Source: Lachnospiraceae bacterium
GTDB taxonomy: Bacteria > Bacillota > Clostridia > Lachnospirales > Lachnospiraceae
Assembly (NCBI GenBank): GCA_024691305.1
Contig: JAILNS010000015.1
Span: 248,001-312,000, forward strand
Direction of reading: 5' to 3'
Length of the DNA: 64,000 nt
The notes beneath the pieces are model-generated. The model made no database searches, was not told where the DNA came from, and worked only from the letters and a program-made list of their open reading frames with translations. Below, one piece after another: positions 16,622 through 26,200 of the stretch (positions are counted from its first letter, which is position 1; each line of letters opens with the position of its first letter). Both the position numbers and the translations under genes were made by a program.

Positions 16622-17725
16622 TCAACCCATAGTACTTATATATCCAAGAACATGGGATGCATATTTTGAGAAGAATTCCCTGTCTTTTTTACGTTCATCG
16701 TTGATCTCTATAAATAATTCCTTGCTGTGATAACTTGTTTTGAAGAAAGGTGTAAATTCCGTATCCCATTCGGGAACAAAAACCGATTTGACGCGCGTAT
16801 AACAGTTATTTGCCTGAGCCTGTGTTCTGTGATCTTTGTCTACAAAACCTGCTACGGATTTATGCAAGGCTTCATCTTCCTCGGGAAGATAGTAGTAGTC
16901 TTTATAATTTGAATAGAAATACTTAAGTTCCCCATCATAAACAGGCACTTTAAGTATGCCTTCATTGTCTTCACCCTTAAAATAACAGTCACAAGCCATA
17001 TGAGTGATGGATTGAGGAAGGGACACGGGGAGTTTAAGTTTCATAACCAGTTCGGCCTTAGCTTTACCGTTCATATCACTGTATCTGTCCATACTGACCT
17101 TAGTTACGGTTATAGGAGAGTTAAACAGTTCCGAATAAGCAAGCACAGGGGTTATCTCGATCATTCCCTGAATATCATCAGAGTTATGAAGCAATAGTTT
17201 CTGCAGGGAATCTATATCAAAAAGAGTAACATATTCATGATAAACGTTGATAAGTTCGGCTCCGGACATTACATCTTTTCTGTCTATTCCTAAATATTGC
17301 TCAATAGTCTTTTGCTTGCAGTTGGGAATCTTAAGAAAATTCTTATAGGGAGCGACTCTCTTATACAAGTCTATACCGACCATTTTAATAAGAGGACAGT
17401 CATAACCGTATTTCTTGCATTTATCCTGAATATAAGGAATATCAAAATTATTACCGTTATAATGGATCAGGACTTTATATTTACGGACAGAATCCAGGAA
17501 AGTTTTAAGAATTTCGGCTTCTTCGACAGGTTTTTCCGCAAAAAACTGTTTACAGGTAAAAGTTATCCCATCAAAATAAGCACATCCGATCATATATAAA
17601 GATGTTGAAGCAGCGGAAAAGCCCGTAGTTTCAATATCCAAAAAAAGGATGTCCTCAAGAGGTGCGATCTGACTCAGATCATAATTCAGTTTTAAATCGC
17701 TAAACTGTTTTGTGACTATATTCAT
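16622..17725 (-). CDS. Ribonuclease H-like exonuclease, YprB family
   Basis: This is a DEDD-type 3'-5' exonuclease-like protein of 367 residues. The catalytic DIETTG motif (Asp30, Glu32) is clear, followed by HYNGNNFDIPYI (Exo II) and a region rich in YprB-family blocks (LFDIDSLQKLLLHNSDDIQGM). An in-frame TTG at 17746 would extend it by seven residues. The ATG at 17725 is preferred because it has a weak GGGAAA upstream and TTG has nothing. The substrate is unknown; family members are usually annotated only as ribonuclease H-like. It is transcribed alone, divergent from rnfC and convergent with cheR. Confidence 0.82.
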   Translation of the reverse strand: MNIVTKQFSDLKLNYDLSQIAPLEDILFLDIETTGFSAASTSLYMIGCAYFDGITFTCKQFFAEKPVEEAEILKTFLDSVRKYKVLIHYNGNNFDIPYIQDKCKKYGYDCPLIKMVGIDLYKRVAPYKNFLKIPNCKQKTIEQYLGIDRKDVMSGAELINVYHEYVTLFDIDSLQKLLLHNSDDIQGMIEITPVLAYSELFNSPITVTKVSMDRYSDMNGKAKAELVMKLKLPVSLPQSITHMACDCYFKGEDNEGILKVPVYDGELKYFYSNYKDYYYLPEEDEALHKSVAGFVDKDHRTQAQANNCYTRVKSVFVPEWDTEFTPFFKTSYHSKELFIEINDERKKDREFFSKYASHVLGYISTMG

Positions 17726-17891
17726 ATTTGTATTTTCCCATAACAAATAAGGTAAGTCTATAATATCATATTATTTCAAAAAATGTTCATGTAATTATAC
17801 AGTAAAGAGCTTTTGCATTATGGATATTATTTCATATTTGAGGTAGAATATTACAGACACTATTTATTAAGTTTAAAGGGGATTACACATA

Positions 17892-19211
17892 ATGGCCAGA
17901 TATACATTTACGGGTGGAATCCATCCATATGACGGCAAAGCGCTGTCTAAGGATAAACCCATTCAGGAGTATCTTCCCAAAGGTGATCTTGTCTTTCCTA
18001 TGAGTCAGCACATAGGCGCTCCTGCCAAACCGGTCGTGTCAAAAGGCGATCATGTGCTAAGAGGACAAAGGATAGCGGAAGCCGGAGGATTCGTATCTGC
18101 TCACATTTATTCTACCGTTTCAGGAACTGTAAAAGCTATAGAACCAAGAAGAATAGTAACAGGAGATCTTATAGAAAGTATAATCATCGAAAATGATGAT
18201 AAGTATGAAGAAGTAGATTATCCTGCATCCGTTCCTCTTGAAGACATGTCCAAAGAGGATATCATAAACTGCGTTAAAGAAGGCGGTGTAGTAGGTATGG
18301 GAGGGGCCGGATTTCCGACTCATGTTAAGTTGTCGCCAAAAGAGCCCGACAAGATAGATTACTGTATTGTTAACGGCGCAGAATGTGAGCCTTACCTTAC
18401 AAGCGATTACAGGCGTATGTTAGAGGAACCCGAGAAAATCATAAGCGGCCTTAAGTGTATGCTTGCACTGTTTGATAAAGCCCGCGGGATCATCGCTATA
18501 GAGGATAACAAAAAAGACTGTATCAAACTGATAAAGAGCCTTATAAAAGACGATCCCAGGATTTATGTCAAACCGCTTAAGACAAAATATCCTCAGGGTG
18601 CTGAACGTCAGCTTATCTATGCAACTACCGGCAGAGCGATCAATTCTTCAATGCTACCCGCAGATGCAGGATGTATAGTCGATAATGTAGATACGGTGGT
18701 AGCAATACATAATGCCGTGATAAACAGGCAGCCCCTCATGGAAAGGATAGTTACCGTTACCGGTGATGCTATTGCAGAACCATGTAATTTCAAGGTTCAT
18801 ATCGGTACCAATTATCATGAGCTTGTGGATGCTGCGGGCGGATTTAAAGAAGAACCTGTTAAGATCATATCCGGTGGTCCAATGATGGGATTTGGAATAT
18901 TTGAACTCGATGTTCCTACTACCAAAACCGCATCTGCATTATTATGTCTTACCAAAGACGATGTGTCGGCTATGGAGCCTTCTGCTTGCATAAACTGCGG
19001 ACGCTGCGTAGAAGTATGTCCGGGACGTGTAATGCCTAAACTTTTGGCTGAATGTGCCGAACATTATGATAATGAGCGGTTTGTAGAACTTGGCGGTATG
19101 GAGTGCTGTGAATGCGGATGCTGCAGTTTTGTATGTCCTGCCAAGAGACCGTTAACTCAGTCGATCAAATCGATGCGTAAAATTGAACTCGCTAACAGAA
19201 AGAAGAAATAG
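17892..19211 (+). CDS. rnfC: Rnf complex subunit RnfC
   Basis: This is the peripheral iron-sulfur/NADH-binding subunit of the ferredoxin:NAD+ oxidoreductase that couples electron flow to Na+ or H+ transport. The 439-residue protein has the N-terminal RnfC barrel-sandwich region (IHPYDGKALSKDKPI), a nucleotide-binding GGVVGMGGAGFPTHVKL block, and two [4Fe-4S] sites near the C-terminus (CINCGRCVEVCPGRV and CCECGCCSFVCPAKRP). It lacks the long alanine/lysine tail of proteobacterial RnfC. It is the first gene of rnfCDGEAB, 13 bp before rnfD. No clear promoter boxes were found in the 166-bp divergent upstream region. Confidence 0.97.
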   Translation: MARYTFTGGIHPYDGKALSKDKPIQEYLPKGDLVFPMSQHIGAPAKPVVSKGDHVLRGQRIAEAGGFVSAHIYSTVSGTVKAIEPRRIVTGDLIESIIIENDDKYEEVDYPASVPLEDMSKEDIINCVKEGGVVGMGGAGFPTHVKLSPKEPDKIDYCIVNGAECEPYLTSDYRRMLEEPEKIISGLKCMLALFDKARGIIAIEDNKKDCIKLIKSLIKDDPRIYVKPLKTKYPQGAERQLIYATTGRAINSSMLPADAGCIVDNVDTVVAIHNAVINRQPLMERIVTVTGDAIAEPCNFKVHIGTNYHELVDAAGGFKEEPVKIISGGPMMGFGIFELDVPTTKTASALLCLTKDDVSAMEPSACINCGRCVEVCPGRVMPKLLAECAEHYDNERFVELGGMECCECGCCSFVCPAKRPLTQSIKSMRKIELANRKKK

Positions 19212-19223
19212 GGGGATACCAAA

Positions 19224-20162
19224 ATGCCTGAAAAATTAAAAGTTTCATCCAATCCCCATGTCAGATCCAAAGCCACTACCAGCCAGATAATGGCTGCTGT
19301 TGTGATCGCGCTTCTTCCTGCCACGGGATTTGGAATCTATAACTTCGGGATCAATGCACTGATCCTTATTCTTGTGTGTATCGCATCTACTGTACTTACA
19401 GAACTGCTTTTTGAACTGTTATTAAAAAAGCCGATTACTATCGGTGATTTTTCAGCAGTTGTCACAGGTCTGTTACTGGGACTTAACCTTCCGGCAACAG
19501 CACCCTGGTGGATTGCTGTTATCGGTGGTGTTTTTGCGATACTTGTCGTTAAAATGCTCTTTGGCGGGATAGGCCAGAACTTTATGAACCCTGCACTGGG
19601 AGCAAGATGTTTCCTTATCTTAAGTTTTACCAAGATAATGACCAATTTCCCCGATGTGGGAGACGGCTTATCCGGTGCTACACCTCTTGCACAGATAAAA
19701 GCCGGAAATAGCGTAAATATAATGAATATGATCACAGGACACACTTCCGGGACCATCGGCGAAACCAGCATGATAGCAATAATCGCCGGTGCATGTTTCC
19801 TGATCCTTATAGGTGTCATTGATCTTAGGATTCCGGGAAGTTATATCGTTTCATTTGTAATATTCCTGCTTATATTTGGCGGTCATGGTTTTGACGGGCC
19901 TTTTATAGCAGCACATCTTGCAGGTGGCGGACTCATGCTCGGAGCCTTTTTCATGGCTACTGACTACTCAACCCGGCCGATAACCAAATTCGGACAATAC
20001 TTATTTGGTATATTTTTAGGTATTATGACCGGTATATTCAGAATTTTCGGACCTTCGGCAGAGGGCGTAAGCTATGCGATCATCATAGGTAATCTGATAG
20101 TTCCTCTTATTGAGAAGATCACCTATCCCAAAGCATTCGGGGAAGGAGGAGAGCGTATATGA
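19224..20162 (+). CDS. rnfD: Rnf complex subunit RnfD
   Basis: This is an integral membrane flavoprotein subunit of Rnf, related to NqrB. The 312-residue protein has about nine to ten hydrophobic segments. The covalent-FMN threonine motif is visible as SGATPLAQIKAG, following GQNFMNPALGARCFL. A GGGGG site precedes the ATG. Its 3' end overlaps rnfG by 4 bases, so the subunits are translationally coupled. Confidence 0.96.
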   Translation: MPEKLKVSSNPHVRSKATTSQIMAAVVIALLPATGFGIYNFGINALILILVCIASTVLTELLFELLLKKPITIGDFSAVVTGLLLGLNLPATAPWWIAVIGGVFAILVVKMLFGGIGQNFMNPALGARCFLILSFTKIMTNFPDVGDGLSGATPLAQIKAGNSVNIMNMITGHTSGTIGETSMIAIIAGACFLILIGVIDLRIPGSYIVSFVIFLLIFGGHGFDGPFIAAHLAGGGLMLGAFFMATDYSTRPITKFGQYLFGIFLGIMTGIFRIFGPSAEGVSYAIIIGNLIVPLIEKITYPKAFGEGGERI

Positions 20163-20767
20163 AATCCATGTTAAAAGACGCACTTATCCTTTTTGTGATC
20201 ACGGTAGTCGCCGGTGTTCTTTTGGGAGTTGTATATCAGATCACTAAAGAACCGATCCGGGTGCAGGAAGAACTTGCCAAATCAAATGCCTGTGCCCAGG
20301 TATTTAATGATGCGGTCAAATTCACTCCGTTGTCTGAAATAAACAGTGAAATACCGGTAGAATATAAAGTTTCCGAATACCCGGCAGAGAGTATCGGCAA
20401 CTGTCTTGTAGCATATTCAGACAGTGATGAAGCTTTAGGTTATGTCATAACCGTAACAACAAGCGAAGGATACGGCGGAGATATCACTTTTATGATGGGT
20501 GTAAGAAACGACGGAACCCTAAACGGTATATCGATACTTAGTATCTCAGAGACTGCAGGGTTGGGAATGCAGGCAGAAGATGTGCTTGTTCCCCAATTTG
20601 CCGATAAGAACGTAGAGATCTTTACTTATACCAAAAACGGGTCGACCTCCGATTCCGAAGTTGATGCCATAAGCGGTGCAACTATTACAACCAACGCCAT
20701 AACAAACGGCGTAAATGCCGGTTTAAGCTATTTCAGAGAATTCTTATTCGAAGAAGGAGGTGAGTGA
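20159..20767 (+). CDS. rnfG: Rnf complex subunit RnfG
   Basis: This subunit carries a covalently bound FMN on the outer face of the membrane. The 202-residue protein has a single N-terminal membrane helix (about residues 8-28), followed by an FMN-binding domain with GYVITVTTSEGYGGDI and the flavinylation site SGATITTNAITNGV. It overlaps rnfD by 4 bases (ATGA) and ends 1 bp before the rnfE start, with the rnfE ribosome site inside its last codons. Confidence 0.96.
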   Translation: MKSMLKDALILFVITVVAGVLLGVVYQITKEPIRVQEELAKSNACAQVFNDAVKFTPLSEINSEIPVEYKVSEYPAESIGNCLVAYSDSDEALGYVITVTTSEGYGGDITFMMGVRNDGTLNGISILSISETAGLGMQAEDVLVPQFADKNVEIFTYTKNGSTSDSEVDAISGATITTNAITNGVNAGLSYFREFLFEEGGE

Positions 20768-20768
20768 T

Positions 20769-21653
20769 ATGTCTAAAGTAAAAGAAAGACTTGTTAACGG
20801 CATAATAAAAGAAAATCCCACCTTCGTACTGACTCTTGGAATGTGTCCCACACTTGCAGTCACTACATCGGCAATAAACGGACTTGGTATGGGACTTACC
20901 ACCATGGTAGTTTTGGCTTTAAGTAATGCCATTATATCGGCTCTTCGTAAGGTGATCCCCGACAGAGTACGTATTCCTGCATTTATAGTTGTCATAGCAA
21001 GCTTTGTTACCATTATGCAGTTTTTATTACAGGGATTTATTCCGACGCTCTATGATGCCCTTGGAATATATATTCCCCTTATAGTGGTTAACTGTATAAT
21101 ACTCGGCCGTGCAGAAAGTTATGCCTCCAAAAATCCCGTTATTCCCTCTTTATTCGATGGTATAGGAATGGGACTAGGATTCACTTTTGCATTGACTATT
21201 ATAGGTGCTGTCAGAGAGATACTCGGAGCAGGAGAGGTTTTTGGATATCACATCATGCCTGCATCCTTTGAACCTATACGTATCTTTATAATGGCACCGG
21301 GTGCTTTCTTTGTACTTGCTATGCTTACCGCAGCACAGAACAAGCTTAAAACTGTTTTTGCCGCAAAAGGTAAAGACGTATCAAAAGTCGGTTCAGGCTG
21401 CAGTGCAGATGCCGATTGTTCTTCCTGCTCAGAATCTGCCGCATGTGCTCATAAGTTCATAGATACTGATGCAGTTCCCGGAGAATCACTTGAAGAAGGC
21501 GCTAAGCGCAGAGAAGAAGAAATAAAACAAAATAAATCCGAAGCTGAAGATATATCAGCAGATGGTACAGATTCCGAAGATACGGATTCAGATGATGCTG
21601 ATGTAGAGTATATAGACATAGATGATCTGGGTACAGATGAGGAGGGTAAATGA
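20769..21653 (+). CDS. rnfE: Rnf complex subunit RnfE with Cys-rich acidic tail
   Basis: This is an integral membrane subunit of Rnf (NqrD-like). Start 20769 is chosen because GGAGG at 20756-20760 is 8 bases upstream; the in-frame GTG at 20760 overlaps that site. Residues 1-200 form the normal six-helix core (TLGMCPTLAVTTSA, VVNCIILGRAESYA). The protein then continues for about 90 residues more than the core needs. The tail has four cysteines at 211, 217, 220 and 226 (C-x5-C-x2-C-x5-C), followed by a strongly acidic stretch to residue 294. The tail's function is unknown. Confidence 0.95.
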   Translation: MSKVKERLVNGIIKENPTFVLTLGMCPTLAVTTSAINGLGMGLTTMVVLALSNAIISALRKVIPDRVRIPAFIVVIASFVTIMQFLLQGFIPTLYDALGIYIPLIVVNCIILGRAESYASKNPVIPSLFDGIGMGLGFTFALTIIGAVREILGAGEVFGYHIMPASFEPIRIFIMAPGAFFVLAMLTAAQNKLKTVFAAKGKDVSKVGSGCSADADCSSCSESAACAHKFIDTDAVPGESLEEGAKRREEEIKQNKSEAEDISADGTDSEDTDSDDADVEYIDIDDLGTDEEGK

Positions 21654-22231
21654 TGGTTAAAGAATTATTGATTCTCCTGGTAGGTTCATCACTGGTAAGT
21701 AATGTAGTATTAAGTCAGTTTTTGGGGCTTTGTCCTTTCCTGGGTGTTTCAAAAAGCACCAAGACAGCTGCAGGAATGGGCGTCGCAGTTATATTCGTTA
21801 TAACTCTTGCATCAGTCGTTGCAGGTGCTATATATACTTATATTCTGACACCCTTGGATGTAACCTATTTACAAACGATAGTTTTTATACTTGTAATTGC
21901 AGCCCTGGTTCAGTTTGTAGAGATGGTATTAAAAAAATTCATACCTTCCCTCTATCAGGCTCTTGGTGTATATTTACCGCTTATTACCACCAACTGTGCC
22001 GTTTTGGGAGTTGCTCTTACGAATGTACAGAAACAGTACGGTATCTTATACAGTACAGTAAACGGATTTGCCACTGCCGTAGGATTTACGATAGCGATCG
22101 TGGTTTTGGCCGGCCTTAGGGAAAAGATGGCATACAATGACATTCCCGAATCTTTCAAAGGAATGCCTATAGTATTACTTACAGCAGGACTTATGGCCAT
22201 TGCTTTTTGTGGTTTTTCAGGCTTACTTTAA
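21650..22231 (+). CDS. rnfA: Rnf complex subunit RnfA
   Basis: This integral membrane subunit pairs with RnfE around the membrane iron-sulfur centre and is NqrE-like. The 193-residue protein has six hydrophobic segments and the conserved NVVLSQFLGLCPFLGVSKS near the N-terminus, with ITTNCAVLGVAL repeating the pseudo-symmetric half. It overlaps rnfE by 4 bases and precedes rnfB by 41 bp. Confidence 0.97.
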   Translation: MMVKELLILLVGSSLVSNVVLSQFLGLCPFLGVSKSTKTAAGMGVAVIFVITLASVVAGAIYTYILTPLDVTYLQTIVFILVIAALVQFVEMVLKKFIPSLYQALGVYLPLITTNCAVLGVALTNVQKQYGILYSTVNGFATAVGFTIAIVVLAGLREKMAYNDIPESFKGMPIVLLTAGLMAIAFCGFSGLL

Positions 22232-22272
22232 GAGCGTATCAATATAAGATTTTTGATGGGAGATAGCATTTT

Positions 22273-23067
22273 ATGGCTACAGGGATTATAACAGCAACCG
22301 TACTTGTCGGTGTAACGGGTTTAATAATAGGGCTTTTGCTTGGGATTGCATCTATCAAGTTCAAGGTAGAAGTTGATGAAAAAGAAGAAGCAGTGCTTGC
22401 AGCACTTCCGGGAAATAACTGTGGTGGATGCGGTTATCCGGGGTGTTCCGGTCTTGCACACGCCATAGCACAGGGTGAAGCAAAGGTTAATCAATGCCCG
22501 GTCGGCGGAGAGCCTGTCGGTAATAAGATTGCCGAGATCATGGGAGTAACTGCCGATGCAAGTGTAAAACAGGTGGCATTTGTGCATTGTCAGGGTGACT
22601 GTGATAAAACAAGAACAGATTACGATTACAGCGGCGTAGAAGATTGCCGAATGCTTTCATTTGTTCCAAACGGAGGTCCAAAATCCTGTAATTACGGTTG
22701 TCTTGGATTCGGTTCTTGCGTAGAAGTATGTCCTTTTGATGCTATACATGTGATCAACGGAGTTGCTGTAGTAGATAAGGATAAATGTAAGGCATGCGGA
22801 AAGTGCGTTGAGGTTTGTCCTAAAAACTTGATCTCACTGGAACCTTATGATGCGGAATATATAGTGGCATGTAAATCCAGGGAAAAAGGCCCCGTTGTTA
22901 TGAAAGCCTGCGATATAGGCTGTATAGGCTGTACCTTATGTATGAAGAACTGTCCGAGCGAAGCCATAACCATGGATGGTCCACTCGCAGTTATCGATCA
23001 GGACAAATGTACACACTGCGGCACATGTATTGAAAAATGTCCTAAAAAGGCTATTGTAAAAGTATAA
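22273..23067 (+). CDS. rnfB: Rnf complex subunit RnfB (polyferredoxin)
   Basis: This is the ferredoxin-accepting subunit. The 264-residue protein has an N-terminal membrane helix (about residues 5-27), then a four-cysteine [4Fe-4S] region (NNCGGCGYPGCSGLAHA plus CPVGG), and then ferredoxin-type sites. These include GFGSCVEVCPFDAI, CKACGKCVEVCPKN, GCTLCMKNCPSEAI and CTHCGTCIEKCPKKA, enough for several [4Fe-4S] clusters. It ends the rnf operon. No strong terminator follows; the 23140-23177 hairpin downstream is the only candidate. Confidence 0.97.
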   Translation: MATGIITATVLVGVTGLIIGLLLGIASIKFKVEVDEKEEAVLAALPGNNCGGCGYPGCSGLAHAIAQGEAKVNQCPVGGEPVGNKIAEIMGVTADASVKQVAFVHCQGDCDKTRTDYDYSGVEDCRMLSFVPNGGPKSCNYGCLGFGSCVEVCPFDAIHVINGVAVVDKDKCKACGKCVEVCPKNLISLEPYDAEYIVACKSREKGPVVMKACDIGCIGCTLCMKNCPSEAITMDGPLAVIDQDKCTHCGTCIEKCPKKAIVKV

Positions 23068-23133
23068 GGCAGCATAATTTAACAAATTTTTGAAAAAATC
23101 TTAAAATATTGAGCAACTTGGTCAATATTATGT

Positions 23134-23139
23134 TATTAT
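23134..23139 (+). promoter_or_regulatory. Possible extended -10 element upstream of the MBG-domain gene
   Basis: TATTAT at 23134-23139 is preceded by TG at 23131-23132. The best upstream -35 (TTGAGC, 23109-23114) is 19 bases away, longer than ideal. It lies about 110 bp before the next gene. Confidence 0.3.
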
Positions 23140-23177
23140 AGAAATAGTCGGTTGGTTTACATATCTCGACTATTTCT
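23140..23177. other. Long inverted repeat between rnfB and the MBG-domain gene
   Basis: An 11-bp perfect stem (AGAAATAGTCG with CGACTATTTCT) encloses a 16-base loop. It is followed by a T-rich but interrupted stretch. It could end the rnf transcript or be a leader structure of the downstream gene, since a possible -10 lies immediately upstream. Confidence 0.55.
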
Positions 23178-23248
23178 TTATTTAGTTTATTTTTTACCTT
23201 AAAATGACGATATAAAATATGTAGTTTCGATCATTCAAGGATAAGGAT

Positions 23249-26200
23249 ATGAGAGCGAAGAGAAGACAAGACAGTTTACCTATTATATTTGCGATAGCAG
23301 TCATGGCCATTTTGGTTATAGGCTTTATCAGTATACATGTTTTTGCCGGTAATGCTTATACTGTAACTTTTAATGGTAATGACGGCAACTGGGATAATGC
23401 ATCTGAAACTTATGAAGTATTATATCCATATGACTCCGAAGGACAATCAATAAGCATTACTGCGCCCGATTCAGTGCCCAATTATCCCGGATATACTTTA
23501 TCCGGATGGTATAATGACCCCGGTTGCACAGAAATGTTTGATTTTTCAACGGATACTATATCATCAGATTCAGTTCTTTATGCAGGATGGGAGGAAGTTA
23601 TTCCTGCAACTACTCCGATCATAACTAATGAATCTTCATACAGTTATTCACTTGAATACGGAGATTCGTTGGATTTAAAAGTTACTGTTGAAGATATTAA
23701 CGATCATAGCATTTCATACCAATGGAGATCTTGTACTTCAGAGCCTGATGATTCATCAAGTTGGAGTGATATTTCCGGAGCCACATCATATACATATTCA
23801 ATTGATACCTCATCTCTGGGAACTTCGTACTATTACTGTGTTGTAACATCAACTCGCACAGATAACAACGAAACCGCTAGTACAAATAGTTATTATACAA
23901 CTGTAACAGTTTCAAAACGTAAGGTTACGGTTTCGGGTATTACTGCAGAAAACAGAGTTTATGATGAAGACAACATTAATGCCGATTTAGATTTTAGCAA
24001 TGTGATTATATCAAATGTATTAGAGGAAGATACTGATTATTTGACCGTTGAAGGTACAGGAACTTTTGCTGACGATGCAATGGGACTTAACAAGACCGTA
24101 ACAATATCCGATTTGACCTTAACCGGAACAAGCAGTGCTAACTATACTTTAGACACAACTAACAGTCAAACTACTACAACCGCAAGCATTACCGGTGGAA
24201 CCGTTACTCCAACTTTGACCTTGGATCCGACAAAGACTTATACTTATAATGGTTACAGTATAACCCCCGACTATACAGTAAAATTGAGTGGCGAAACTTT
24301 CCCAGCAACAAATTATAATGTTACTTTGACCAATAACATTAATGCAGGAACTGCAACCATTACGATTGAGGAGTCAGATAGTTCTTTATATGACTTTGAG
24401 GATCTGACAGCCAATTTTACTATAGGAAAAGCAACATTATCAGCTGCGAATGTAACTGTTGGTTCAATGACCTATAATGGCAGTTCACAAAATGCATCAG
24501 TTACTGTAAGGTTTGGAACATCCACTCATGAATTAAGTTACTATACTATCACAGGTACTACCTCGGGAACCAGTGCAGGTTCGTATACTTTAACAGTTGC
24601 AGCCAAGGAAACAAATCCCAATGTGACCGGTTCTATTACCAAAACATATTCCATTTCCAAGAAACCCGTTACGGTTAGTGGTATTACTGCCTCAGATAAA
24701 ACATATGATGGGACTACAAATGCTACTGTAAATTATTCAAATGCTTCAATAACAGGAAAGGTAAGTGGTGACAGTTTAACTGTCAGTGCTGCTAATGGTG
24801 CTTTTATAAGCAAAAATGCCGGCAGTAATGTTGAAGTTACAATTTCAGGCATTACATTAGAGGGTACCAGTTTAGCCAACTATACCTTGGATGAGACCGG
24901 TTCTCAAAATAAAACAAATGCTACAATATCTAAATTATCAATGACTCCCATTGTTTCTATAAGTCCCTCAACTTATAAATATACCGGTTCTGCGATAACA
25001 CCTACATATACCGTAAAATATAACGGTTCTACACTTGATACAAGTGAATATACAGTTTCCGTATCTGATAATAATGCTCCGGGTACAGGTAATTTAACTG
25101 TAACCTGTACAGGAACAGGTAATTATCTTTTTGATCCTGTTACAAAAGAATTTACAATTTCACAAATGACTACTCATACAAGCAAGCCTTCAACTAAGTT
25201 GACTGCTTCAACAACTGCTACTACCTTAAGTGATGTTCCTTTAGGCGTAACCGGCTGGGAATGGGAAGACCCTTCAACCGCACTCCCTACAGCTACTACA
25301 AAAGCGCAAACATTAAAAGCAACGGCCGTATATACAGCTGCTGATGCTTCATATTATAAGGATTCTGCCAATACGATGACTATTACAGTAACTATTCCAA
25401 AGTCATCCACAACCACCACAAAAACAAGTACTTCAGCTAAATCGAGTAGTTCGGCTAAATCCAGTACTACATTATCAAAAACAACGACCTCAAGTAAAAC
25501 ATCTACTTCCGGTAAAACTACATCAAGTTCCGGAACTTCCGGTAAAACCACATCAAGTTCTGGTTCTACCGGTTCAAGAACCACGTCTGGTTCCGGTTCT
25601 TCAAGTCTTAGGACTTCATCCTCACTTGGTTTAGGATCCGGTTCATCAAATACGGAAGCACAGCCTCCGTTTATTGAAGGTGCTCCGGATATAAGTGGTT
25701 GGGATGCGATAGAACTCAGGCTTTCGGGAACTGCAGAAGGAGATTCACTTCCCGTTTATATGAATGGAACTAACCAGCTTCCTTCAGAATTATTAAACAG
25801 CTTAAAAGGAAAGAATATCACGTTAGTTCTTGATATGGGTAACAGCATTAAATGGAATATAAACGGTATGTGCATACCGAGTGATATAAATTCCGATATT
25901 GATTTTTCTCTTTTAACTAATACAAACGGTGTTCCTGCAGAACTTGTCAATATGATATCCTCTACGGATTATAATATGCAATTATCACTTGGACATGACG
26001 GTGACTATGGCTGTGCACCGATATTGACACTTAATTTGGGAACAAATAATGCAGGGCTGTATGCTAATCTTTTCTATTTCAATACCGCAAGCAACTCTCT
26101 TGAATATGAAACTGCAGACCAGATCAGCGAAGACGGGACTGCATCCCTTGCATTTACGCATGCTTCAGACTATGTTATCGTAGTTGATAAGGAAATACTT

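Noticed and set aside
17747-17891. Promoters in the YprB-rnfC divergent region
   Set aside because: TTGCAT (17813) and TAGAAT (17844) are 25 bases apart and other pairings are poor, so no promoter was called although one must exist near here.
25354-25584. Open frame on the minus strand rich in Val, Leu, Glu and Asp
   Set aside because: It is a shadow of the Ser/Thr-rich low-complexity stalk of the surface protein and has no ribosome site or family resemblance.
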